NCBI GenBank assembly: GCA_963920575.1
Contig: OY986967.1
Span: 21,965,648-22,029,647, forward strand
Origin: Narthecium ossifragum
Lineage: Eukaryota; Streptophyta; Magnoliopsida; Dioscoreales; Nartheciaceae
Length of the DNA stretch: 64,000 nucleotides
Direction: 5' to 3'
The notes beneath the pieces are model-generated. The model worked only from the letters and a program-made list of their open reading frames with translations, did no database searches and was not told the DNA's origin. Positions 21,307 through 31,800 of the stretch are shown piece by piece. Each line of letters opens with the position of its first letter. Within the stretch, counting starts at the first letter, position 1. The position numbers were made by a program, and so were the translations under genes.

Positions 21307-23785
21307 CATGGGCGGAGCCACCTTGAAGGCTGAGGTGGGTTGTAGCCCAGGTCAAAATTAAACTAATTTTGGTCAAATAGCTTATAATATACTCCTTAGC
21401 CCACTGGCCACTGCCCAAACCCACCCAACTGGCCCACCGCCCACAGGCCCCACACACAACCCAGTCAACTGAGTCAAGTGAACCCACGTTACCCACTCAC
21501 TTACAACTTAAATTAAAAAAACCACACACTCACCTCATGAACTCACCCTTGCCCTGGCTGAAGCTCTCGTGCCCACTACCCCCCAGCCGGCCCTAGCTCC
21601 CAAAATTCCCACTACCCAGCTCCCAAAATTCCCATTTCCCACCAGCCGGAGGCCCTGGCTCCCAAAATTCCCATTTTCCACTACCCAGCTCTAGCCTCTA
21701 GCCGACAGCATCACCAGCTAGCTCCCATAATTCCATTTTTCTAACCTCTATCTTTGGCTCTTTCTCTCTTGCTCTTTCTCTCAAGTCTCGGCAGTGGCCC
21801 GTGGGGAGTGGGGACCGTAGTCCGTATGGAGGGACGGAGACTCAGAGGGGTTGTCGGCTTGGTGGGGTGAGTGCATAACTTCTATTCCTCTTCCCATGAT
21901 CCCATCCAAAGTTTGTTTTTTGCTATGCTTTCTATTTATTTTCCTCCACTGTTGTGAATCTTGTGATTTCAGCAATGTAACTAATGGTGGATTTTGCTGA
22001 TTTCTATTCATCTCTTATTTCTTCTCCGAAATTTATATTGTAGTGAATCAGATTATTTAATTCAGATTGTGATGAGAGCAATACTTGGTCAGATTGTGAT
22101 GAGAGCAATTCAGAAAAAATAATTTGCTATAAGATCATTAAATGTGATAGTGATGAGAGCAATTCAGATTGTGAGTAATCTAAATTAATGTGAGTTAAAT
22201 GATCTGATTGTGATCTTATTGGTGTAGTACGAACTCAATCAATTAAGTTAAGTTTGATGTATTGTATTATTACATGTGTGCTAATGACTACACATATATC
22301 ACTTGAATAGGTTATAAATCACTATGGAAACTCAAGGACAAATGAGAAAGAAAACTATTTTTTCGTTCTTTAAACCAAGAGAACATGCATCAACAAATGA
22401 TGAGCATGCTCCATCAAATATTGACATATCAGATCCTAGTAGTGACCAACCTCCTTCCAAATGTCAAAGAGTTGAAATTGATATTACTTCTCTTGAACGG
22501 GATCCAGGTTTACGTATTCCAATATGAGAACATCCTGTAAATCAAAGAGATGAAATCCGGCGAGCTTATATCAAAATGGGGCCCTATCAACCTAGCATGC
22601 CTGAGTATCCGGCAACCATATCAGGACAACAGAATCATCGATTTCAAAGTTCTTGGTTTAAGCGATTTCCTTGGTTAGTGTACTCTCCTTCGAAGTATCC
22701 GGCAACCATATTAGTTATTTAGTTTCTCTGTAGCATATAGCTTTACTGTATTACATCCTATCCGTGCTTGCTGTACCACAATACAGCTGCTGATTTGAGT
22801 AACTCTATCATGTTTTCATCCTGAAAATGCAAGGAGTTTCCATTTGAGTGTTGAAAATAGTCATGTTTAGTTCCAATTTGGCCATTCTAAAGGATAATAA
22901 TTCAGGATGAGGTTAAAATTGTACATAGTTAGGATAGAGAATGGATCCCGGGAAAGGAGTGTCCTTTCAAGGACAAGATTCAACCCTCTTTCTCACCACA
23001 GGCAGGCACATAGATGCTCTCATAGTTTACTCTATATGCATAAGTGCCAGCTGACATAGGGAAATTAGATGGGAAACCTTATGAGATCTTGTACTTATCC
23101 CCCAACCTTGTTCGGGTACTTGCAGTGACCATGTTGTGCTAGTTATATTATTTGTAAATGATACCAATTCATTGCTCCCGTGTTATAAATTAGTTGTGAA
23201 ATCTGCTCGCATTGTCCTCTTGACTAGAAATGATCATTTGACTTGTATTGGTCATGCAAATTAGTTGATTCCGCATTCTGTCAACATGCCTTTATTGATG
23301 GATCACTTTGAACTATCAAAGGTCTTGGGTGAGAAAACTACTTCGTGTATGGTGATTTCTATCTCTAGAAAGGATTAAGATCTGAATATTCTGCAAAAAT
23401 TAGTTAAGGGATATGCTGATGGCTCTTTTATAGGTTTTGCTGTTTGGAGTAGCAAGGTATAATGGAGATAAGGGCCTAATTCAAAATGTTGCTTTGCAAC
23501 CAATTACATTTACAGTTTCATAAAAGAAAATTGTTAGACCTGCTATGTCATGAACGTGAATTTGCATGATTAGATCTCAATATGTTGGATAATGTGCACA
23601 TAGCTTCATTTGATATCCCTTACGTGAATTTGCCACTATCGGTCCATGCATATGGGTCAATATTCATCTTTCCCTTGACTGAAACAATATTGGATGTTGA
23701 CATGTTTAATTTTTCAATTTATTGATTTTTTTTGCCTTTAGCTTTAGTCAGCTCAGGGTAGATCAAAATCCTGGCTCCGCCCTTG
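21307..23785 (+). mobile_element. Non-autonomous hAT transposon (2479 bp)
   Basis: Perfect 8-bp target duplication CCTATGCG (21299-21306 and 23786-23793). Terminal inverted repeats are CATGGGCGGAGCCA on the left and, inverted, CAAGGGCGGAGCCA on the right (13 of 14). The GGGCGGAGCCA end is typical of plant hAT elements of the TTF/ZMYM type. The interior holds only the N-terminal part of the transposase gene (22324-22680), so it would need an autonomous partner to move. It interrupts the LINE between ORF1 and endonuclease. Confidence 0.93.
22324..22680 (+). pseudogene. hAT transposase N-terminal remnant (TTF/ZMYM-type)
   Basis: The frame begins METQGQMRKKTIFSFFK, is broken by TGA at 22525-22527, and continues in frame through DEIRRAYIKMGPYQPSMPEY and HRFQSSWFKRFPWLVYS. 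This is the N-terminal region and start of the TTF-type zinc finger of hAT proteins related to ZMYM-like/DUF4371 transposases. The catalytic RNase H-like core and dimerisation domain are absent. Confidence 0.8.
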
Positions 23786-23966
23786 CCTATGCGGCGTTAA
23801 CCCCAATGACACTCCCTGCCATCATCCTCAACCTGCCCATTCGTAATCATGAGTGCTTTCGCATGCAAAGCACCATGCAATTTCTCGAGAGCCATCGTGT
23901 GATAATCTAGCATCACCAACTCATCCGATGGTTCATCAGAAGACGGATGTCGATAGGACTTATGAA

Positions 23967-24437
23967 TCACCAACGGGCCCGGGCGTCTCGGATTCCCACT
24001 GTTCCAAACGATCTAAGCAGCTTCATGCTTCGAAAGTTCAGCAAGCTCATCATCCCAAAGTAGGGCCCATGCCCTTGTAATGGTGCAAACCGGTTCCCAC
24101 CCTTCAAAAGAGGTTTTTGTTTACTGCCATACATACCAGGTTTGGTCTGTTTGGCATGCCCTGAATCTTGACGCCCACTGCCTGACCTGCTAGGTATTCG
24201 ACTCGAATCCATAAAGGTACATTGCTGGACAAGGCCCTTGCCTTTGATCACTCCTTGAGTATCCATCAAGGCAATCTGATTGGAATTCAAATTTGGATAG
24301 CGCTCCTTCCGAAGATCTTGGCAGTGGTTTCGGGGCCGTATCCACTCACCACTACTATTGCTCTCCTCCTTCACGTCGCCGGTTGTCAGCTCAACTAGTC
24401 CGATCCCTGGCATGCATCCCCATCTCCTCGTCTGCAC
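23967..24437 (-). pseudogene. LINE ORF1-like C-terminal fragment
   Basis: A 156-residue minus-strand frame rich in Gly, Lys, Arg and Ser. It contains GGNRFAPLQG, a motif commonly seen near the end of plant L1 ORF1 (nucleic-acid-binding) proteins. No zinc knuckle is visible. It lies in the right order upstream of the endonuclease once the hAT element is removed. Assignment rests on context and one short motif. Confidence 0.5.
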
Positions 24438-24720
24438 CGTCTTCCATTCCCCACTAGGTGCAACATTTTCCGTCTGTCACTAGAAACGGTTTTGACGTAT
24501 GTCATAAGTAACGGTTCTGACGTCTGTCATAAGGAAGTCGATCGCCGCCGGAGGAAGTCCAGACCAACCCTCCCTCCAAAAAACCTTCCAAACAACACAT
24601 GTTCCCATTTCTTTTGGCACCTTGCTACCACATCCGCCGGAATAATCGACGCCGGAGGAAGTCCAGACCAACCCTCCCTCCAAAAAACCTTCCAAACAAT
24701 GCATGCAACTTAGTCTTGAA
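24438..24720. repeat. ~50-bp direct duplication
   Basis: Near-identical copies of about 50 bases occur at 24549-24598 and 24652-24701, starting CGCCGGAGGAAGTCC and ending CTTCCAAACAA. Just before them, ACGGTTTTGACG and ACGGTTCTGACG motifs repeat at 24486-24534. It may be the 5' end of the LINE or a separate small element; I cannot tell which. Confidence 0.6.
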
Positions 24721-25566
24721 TTGGATGTGTAGGATCCTATTTATAGGCTAGGATGGCTAATTGATCATCCACTAGTTGTAACAGCCCAGTTATGGGTGCT
24801 GCCACATCAATCTTCCACTCAACTATTTAAAAAAGAAAATGTTGTATATGCCATTAGGATAACAGTTGAAGAAAAAACATCATTAACAAGACCGCATGTT
24901 TGGTTAGAAATCTCTTGCGAGAGGTGGTCTCGACCAGGAGCATCTCCTTTGTAAGCGACACCCCGTCTCCACTTATTTTCCAATTGCTTGTCTCTCTCAA
25001 GTCATTGTTGTGATCTTCTTATTGATCTCGTTCATAACACACTTCTTCGCTACTCTCGCAAGGGTATGTTAGGCTATTTAAAATGTACAGACTCGCCTCA
25101 ACTATAACTTGAGCTTTTGAATTGAGTGGCTAAAGCCAATATGGTATAGAGTACAGATCCTGGATTTGAATTTAGTGTCATAAAGATGAGACATTGGCTC
25201 ATCGTGATATATTTCCGCCTCTTGGAGAATTTTGAGATGGAGAGGATTGAGTGGATGATAGATGAATATAAGGTAAATCTTTTATAGATAATTAGTGTTT
25301 ACACAAAAACAAACAAACTTATTAACTAGTATACCATCGTCATTAGTTTTAATGTATAAACACCATTTTAGGGTAGTTATTGTAGGTTAAGTATTTTGGA
25401 TAACACTTTTACCCCTATGCCGTCTATATTGTATATTTTAAATCCTTCCGTCCATTTTAAATCTCACTTCAATCCATCTTTCTAAGTTTCATTCTCCCTC
25501 GCCGCCACCGCTCTTCTCCTTTTAGCCCTCTTTTCTCCTCCTCTCGTCTCCTGTTCTCTTTGCAAG
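24721..25566. other. Non-coding AT-rich stretch
   Basis: No convincing frame. Bases about 25090-25230 (containing CTTGAGCTTTTGAATTGAGTGG and GATCCTGGATTTGAAT) resemble degenerate copies near 27335-27470 and 27575-27650. They may be a dispersed short repeat family. Bases 25495-25566 are pyrimidine-rich and look like the 5' UTR of the tubulin relic. Confidence 0.4.
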
Positions 25567-25623
25567 ATGCGTGAGATCCTTCACATCCAGTGTGGCCAAT
25601 GCAGCAACCAGATGGCGGCCAAG
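25567..25623 (+). pseudogene. Beta-tubulin N-terminal relic (19 codons)
   Basis: The ATG at 25567 opens MREILHIQCGQCSNQMAAK. This differs at only a few positions from the near-invariant beta-tubulin start, which also carries the MREI autoregulatory tetrapeptide. Similarity ends after the Lys. The preceding CT-rich tract resembles a 5' UTR. Beta-tubulin normally continues in the same exon for over 100 codons, so this is a captured or rearranged scrap, not a gene. Confidence 0.75.
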
Positions 25624-25759
25624 TCTATCCTTCGTAGCCGCTCGAGAGATGCATTGTTGGGCGGGATATAAAAGGCATCACTCTGTGAGCAGATCTCCTC
25701 TTTCTGATCTATCATTTCGTCGCTCTGCCGCCGATACCTTCCCGGTGACGCCTCCGTGG

Positions 25760-26620
25760 CCGGGATTGAGAGAGATGGGAGATGGCTACGGGGATCGAGA
25801 GGGGGAGAGAGGTAGTGGAGGAGTGATGGAGAGAGAGGGAGATTGTGTGGGGAGATGCCGATGAAGGAGGGAAAGATTGCAATATTCTCTTTATAAAAAG
25901 AGAATACCTACCAAGAAGGATTTAGTGCTATGCCTATTTCTTACAGTTCTATTTTCGCTTTTTTTAGTGTTCATGAATGGATGGCAATATTCTCTTTGAA
26001 AAAAGAGAATACCTCCCGGAGACGCCTCCGTGAGGGGCCTATGAGGTGATGGCGACCTCAATGATGGTCGGGGTGGATATGGGAGGTGGCTACGGGGATC
26101 GAGAGAGAGAGAGAGAGAGACGTGGTGGAGTAGTGATGGAGAGAGAGGGAGATTGTGTGGGGAGATGTCGGTGAAGGAGGGGGAGATTGCAGTATTCTCT
26201 TTGTAAAAAAAGAATACCTACCAAGAAGGATTTAGTGTTGTGCCTATTGTTTGCAGTTCTCTTTTCCCTTTTTTAGTAATGTTCATGAATGGATGATAAT
26301 ATTCTCTTTGGAAAAAGAGAATTCCTATGAAAGAGGATTTGGTGTTCATGAAAGGTCTTCGGTATTCTCTTTTCTCTTTTTCATTGATATATATGAATGG
26401 ATTAGGATTTAGTGCTCATGCGATGTTTTCAGTTTGCTCTTCTCCCTTTTTGATTAATGTTCATGAATGGATGGCAGTATTCTCTTTGGAAAAAAAGAAT
26501 ACATATGAAAGAGGATTTGGTGTTCATGAAAGGTGTGTGGTATTATCTTTTCTCTTTTTCATTGATATACATGAATTGATTGCAATGTTTTCTTTGTAAA
26601 AAAAGAATACTTATCAAATA
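25760..26620. repeat. Degenerate tandem array with AGAATA/TATTCT hairpins
   Basis: A palindrome of the form TATTCTCTTT then AAAAAGAGAATA recurs at about 25888, 25989, 26191, 26300, 26480 and 26585, each time near TTCATGAATGGATGG and AGGATTTAGTG. A second block, GGCTACGGGGATCGAGAG to GGGGAGATG (25783-25858), is repeated at 26090-26168. This is a locally amplified low-complexity repeat. Short frames here are artefacts. Confidence 0.7.
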
Positions 26621-26682
26621 GAATTTAGTTGCAATGTTTGCAGTTTTCTCTTTTACTTATACGTTCATGCGTAGTTGCAATC

Positions 26683-27066
26683 TTAGGGGCAAGCATCGCC
26701 GAGCTGGGCAGAGGAGGTGACTCCGACCCCTCCTTGCTCCGATCTGACCCTTGTGGCGCCTGGATCTGGTGGTACGCGATTTGTGGGGCGAAGAACGGTG
26801 TGAACCCCGGAGGCGGCGGCTGAAGCGGGGCCGTACAGCTGCACGGTGCGGGGGTTGGCGATCGCAGCAGTGTCGAGCATCCGGTTGGACCGGAGCATCT
26901 CCACAACGTCGGCGGTGTCCTCGATGGCCTCGCCGTCGAGCCCAATCCTCTCCAACGCGCGGTCGCAGTAAGCCGGCGCGAGCGAGTGGCTGATGACCCT
27001 CTTGATCTCACCCTGGAGGATGCCGACGACGACGGCGACGGTGATGGATTGCGACGATGGCGACAC
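26683..27066 (-). CDS. Unrecognised GC-rich frame, possible captured exon
   Basis: A sharply bounded GC-rich island (about 26690-27110) in AT-rich surroundings. The minus strand encodes 127 residues including GEIKRVISHSLAPAYCDRA and RIGLDGEAIEDTADVVEMLR, which look like real amphipathic helices. The tail is Pro/Gly/Arg-rich. I cannot assign a family. It may be one exon of a host gene carried by a transposon, or a residual gene. There is no convincing start context and no further exons. Confidence 0.35.
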   Translation of the reverse strand: MSPSSQSITVAVVVGILQGEIKRVISHSLAPAYCDRALERIGLDGEAIEDTADVVEMLRSNRMLDTAAIANPRTVQLYGPASAAASGVHTVLRPTNRVPPDPGATRVRSEQGGVGVTSSAQLGDACP

Positions 27067-27174
27067 GATCGTCGAAGAGGAGAATGGCGTCGGAGTGAAG
27101 GGATGGAGAGCGATATTGGTTGTGAAGGAGGCTTTAAGAGTCTTTTGAACTCTAAAATGGTGTTAAAGAATTAA

Positions 27175-28844
27175 ATCTAATGGTTATTGTTTTATTACTA
27201 TGCTAAGATCATATTATGGTGCTCCCTACTAAAACCCGAATCTTTTATGCATGTAGTTCACTTCTTTTTGTAATTTGGAAATAACTGGATAAATATGGTG
27301 GTTGTGATCGAGTCGTATTAGATTATATTAATATAAACTCGCCCTTGTATTGACTTAAGTTTTTGGTTTGAGTGCATAGAGTTTTTTTATGATATTAGAG
27401 TAGAGGTGAGGTTCTGAGTTCGAAATGAAAATGATGATGCTCATAATGAAGTTGTAGGTATAAAAGTATGCTTGCATATGCGTATATCTTTATTTCAAGT
27501 CTTAGCTATCCTTATACTGCTAATCTTGAATCTGAGACCATTTTTGCCATTGTGACCAGATTTTGTTAGACTATTAATATAAACTCATTCTTATCTATTT
27601 ATTTAAGTTTTTGAGTTGAACGGTTAGAGTTTTTTCATAGTATCTCGCTAACCATTAGCCCTAAAAAATAAGGTGGTTTTTCTCTATTAGAGAAATTTGG
27701 AACTTGGCCACTGAATTATCTAACATAATCTTTTCCTCTTCATATATGAGAGAAATTTTAGCAAACTTTTTGCCTAGCTCCCTGCACGAAATCAGGCCAA
27801 GCTCAATCATCTTACATGTACGTATTCCACAACAATACCTGGATTTTTTTTTATACTGAACCTTTATCCCTCGCTTAGGGTGACAAACACCCTATAACAG
27901 CATACTGATTAACTACCCATAAACTTTTCTCGGAGGGATTCAAACCCAAAACTAAGACCTTATGTTGCATAAAAGGCTCCTTAAGAAGTTGGTGGTAAGT
28001 AGTAACCACCCTGACTTGCGCGCCATGTGCGTACCTGGACTGTTACACAACCAGGTCATGAGAAAGATCAGGGCTTATCCAATTTTTTATCAAAGTTCAA
28101 CACCCCTCAAGTTTCTCATGCGAGGCTTATTCCTTTTAAAGTTCAAGACCTTCCTCCTGGTTGTAACCATGCCTCATGCGCTTAGGCCCAAGTAGTGACA
28201 TACAACAGCCCAATGAAGCAGTGGTTAAGATTGTTCATTCCTCTTATCCGGGGCTTAATTTTGTTCTTTCAAAAGAAGAAAGCCAAAATAGTTTGGGTTA
28301 ATTTCTAGAAGCCCAGGCCAGTGCTATATATACATGCTTTTCTAACGAGTTCAAAGGGCTGTCTCCTGAATTGATTCTGTGTACAATTTTTAAGGGGAAA
28401 AAAAGAAAGAAAAGCAATGTTGAAGAGATATATATACAGAACAAGACATCCTATAGAAACAATGAAGTCTATCCTACTACACTCCAGTGCAACAATATTG
28501 CATATTGCTGCTATTATGTCCAGATGTCAACTATTTTTTTCTTTTTCTTTCACAAACAGTAGTTCTGACATAGAGCTCCTTAACACAATGATACAATGTC
28601 GAGCACAAACTGATTCTTGATGGCAAGCGGGAAAGAGAGGAAAATGCCCCGTTACCTAATTCTCATGAATCCTTACCAGTAAAGTCAGAATCTAACTCCT
28701 TATGGGGGTCAGCTTAACTTCGAAATAGAACAATATTATCCAAGGAATTAGGACCATCATCCATTTAGGACAATAGGTAAACTGTTAACTATCTTCCAAC
28801 ATGTTTGAGAGATAGAACCACTGTGCACGAAAAGGGTAACTGTT
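27175..28844. other. Non-coding stretch downstream of the BPM gene
   Basis: No gene. It has two diverged copies of a short repeat (27335-27405 and 27575-27645, sharing TAATATAAACTC and TTAAGTTTTTG). It also has a segment at 27840-28200 with GGGATTCAAACCCAAAAC, whose complement resembles a tRNA-type B box, so a SINE is possible. The last few hundred bases before 28845 should hold the 3' UTR of the BPM gene. Confidence 0.4.
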
Positions 28845-31800
28845 TCAGGGCCTTACACTTCGGCCATTTGTATCACCACCATCTGAAAGCTGGCCCCAAA
28901 CACTAACGCTCCTGCCACCGCTGCTGCATTCTTCTTCGCATCCGGCAATAATCTTCAGAAGTTCCGACTGCAAGGAGGGGCAGTTTTCCTTGAGAGACTC
29001 GAATCCATCTGAATCCATTACCGCTGCAGTAACATATGATATTAAGTCAGACTGTCAATCAGATGCCTACCAAACGAAAGAAAGTCCTATGGTGGAGTTA
29101 ATCATTTGTATGCCCTTGTATAGAAAGAATTTATATTTTTGGACAAAAAATAGCAGAAAAAGGTGAACCTTCTTATGTCCCTAGACAGACTTTAATTGTC
29201 AACACTTAAGTTCTTCAAAATGCAATTGCATACTTCCAAAACCATGTGTTCTATAAAGCTAAAAAGGTCTGAGAATAAACTGAAGCCAAATACTCGCACA
29301 AAATCACACATTCACCAAACAAAATCCCAAATAGACAAATAAATAAACATAAATTATATCTGTTCATAAGAAACAAGCATAAGCCAAAAAATGAGGCAAA
29401 ACATTTCTAGATGTGAAACATGTGTTTTCAGACATCAAGTATTTGAGGGACTGGAAACAATGCTTCATTTAGATATCATTAACGGCTCACATACAAAGAT
29501 AGCTTTACTTTCCAGCATATAAAGATCTTACCAGAAAAACTAAGCAGATTCATGTCAAATGGATCTACGGTGATACAGCTGTTGTCAACACATCTCAATC
29601 AATCTGTTCATTTACAAAATTTTGCCTTGCACACCTCTCTCATAGATAGGCACCAAATGCAAATGTAGACAAGCACACATATCCCACGCCAAGCATGCTT
29701 TATTGTGGCCTTCTGTTAAAAGGTATAACTGAAAATGTCCTACAAGATCTCCAGGTTGGTTGGCATATGTGCCCCATTCTTATAATTCAGTTGATCATCT
29801 GGGGCCAGCTATTGTTACTCCAAATAAAACCTACACCTATGGACCAACATTCGATTGTTGTTGATGCGCAACTTAGTTCCAAGAACTTTCTAAAACCCCA
29901 AATTCTCTTCTCTTCTTAAAAGTTCCAGAAAACACCCTAACAACAGATTTGGCAGCACATTCCCGGGTGTTTAGACTGAAATCATGCATATCCAGAGCAT
30001 GAATAGAGTCTCTCTTCATATGCGCATCTAAGTTAGTATTAAAGAACGTTATCCAAACTTTCAGTAGTAATATGTCATTAAGATTCCGAATATCTCACTA
30101 TAAAACACAACATAGGCTCGAACAAAGCATATTACCTATAGCACCAGACCTATCTCAATAACTTCCAAATCCTATCCTCGAGAAAAATAATAGTCACCAT
30201 GCCCTCTCATTGGCCATTCACCTTGATCAGAAAGATCAATGAAACATAATAACAGAGCTCAACAGACGCACGGGAAAAAAATTCAATCCAACAAACTAAT
30301 GTGGTTCGATTTTTTTGATGATCATCCTGTATTATCAAAGGAGGAAGCAGTTTGTATCTGATACATGCAATTCGTGGACGCTTGTAGACATTTCCTTAAA
30401 TATGCAAACATTAGCTTTCTAAATGCACATTTAGCTACTTCCAGAAGCCAACACTTTTCAACATTTTCATGCTCTCAAACTTGAATTAGGACCAAATGGT
30501 AACTCCCAATATGTAACCTATGAAATAAGTCATGCAAATTTGAGTTGGTTGCTAGTTTACTGAAATCTGTGGAAAGGGTGTTTAGAATATTTCCGACCTT
30601 ACTTGACATAGATTTCATGTTAGTTACATTAAAATCCAACAGTCATAAAAGCTCCTAACAAGAGCTCTCTCATGCTCCTACTTAAACATCTTGTTATTTC
30701 TTTGTTAGGAAGGGGAAAAAAGCAACTCATAGGTTCCAGGTGGTTCAGTATGAGAACTACAGTTTTGCTCAAATAATGTATGTGGAGCAATAGCCATGCT
30801 TAAAAGAACAAAAACCTAATTGGTCCTTCAAGCACCTTAATTATTGTTCCATTTTATTCCATCCATTCTTAATTTCTCAACTAGTACTCATGTTACCTAC
30901 TTGAACTTGAAGAATTAATTAGCTAATGAAATCCTTTCATCATGTTGGGATGCACATCAAGTCTAAACTTAGATTAGAAATCTAGAGTTCTTGCAGCATA
31001 TCTAAATTACAAATAGATTTAGCCCCATCATAGATTGTAAACTATGATTTTGACCTATGACAACTTAGTAACAAGAAGTCTCAATCATGCTTTAGGCTGA
31101 TTTCTTGGTCCAAAGTTTGGTGGATAGCCAATAACTGAGATGCTCCAACACAAACTTAACGCATCTTATATGCTAACGTGGCACATAAGTGCATAATGTA
31201 GTCATTAAGGCTTGTGTCTCCCATGCGAGATCCTGGGTTTCAATCCTCAGTGTCTTAAGTCATGGTAAAAGGCTTAATTTTCCAGGGAGAAAAATGAAAA
31301 CGTTGCTTTCAAAATTTGCTGATAAAAACCAGAAATCAAAATCAAGTTGTTATGCTGATTTCTTGCCGAAACTCCAATTGTCTACATAAAAATTTCACCA
31401 AATTCTCTTTTTCAAATCACCAAGGGCAATTCAAGCCCAAATGGCATTTGTCACCAAACAAATTTCCTAAATAAACTAGTTGACGTACTTATATTCAGGA
31501 CACGTCATGATGCAATAAAAAACCTCTTGCTGGAATCCACCTTTCAGAATAAAGAAACAAGAAGGTAAACTAAGAGACCCTTAATAGGTCAGAAAGTCGA
31601 ATCAAATGATTCGCCTCAGCCTAAAGAAAGATTAAGATAGTGACTACTGTAAAGCATTCACACATAAAAGTCTCACAGTTGAAAGCCAGAAGGTCATAAG
31701 AAGTTACCTGCAAGGTTTTCAGCAGCAAATTTAAGGCATGCAGATTTGAGTTCCGTGGCATGATGACGATCAGCAAATGCAAGGACATTTGCAACAGTGT

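Larger units (their letters stand above)
17005..24437 (-). mobile_element. L1-type LINE (non-LTR retrotransposon), host of three later insertions
   Basis: On the minus strand the order is: an ORF1-like C-terminus (24437-23967), endonuclease (about 21290-20600), reverse transcriptase (about 19860-19080), the start of the zinc-binding region (18465-18416) and its continuation (17465-17005). Interruptions are the hAT element (21307-23785), LINE A (17466-18415) and the chromovirus at 17004. The RNase H end is not present and should lie beyond the left edge of the window. Many stops and frameshifts and a destroyed YADD motif show it is ancient. Confidence 0.85.

Noticed and set aside
20611..21321. 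Endonuclease frame starting MAPPMRIG at 21321
   Set aside because: The first residues are encoded by the hAT inverted end, so that start is created by the insertion.
26625..27011. Arg/Ser-rich alternative minus-strand frame over the GC island
   Set aside because: Low complexity and overlaps the more protein-like frame ending at 26683.
31170..31270. A SINE in BPM intron 3
   Set aside because: Only a B-box-like match is visible; no clear A box, tail or target duplication, so it was not listed as an element.
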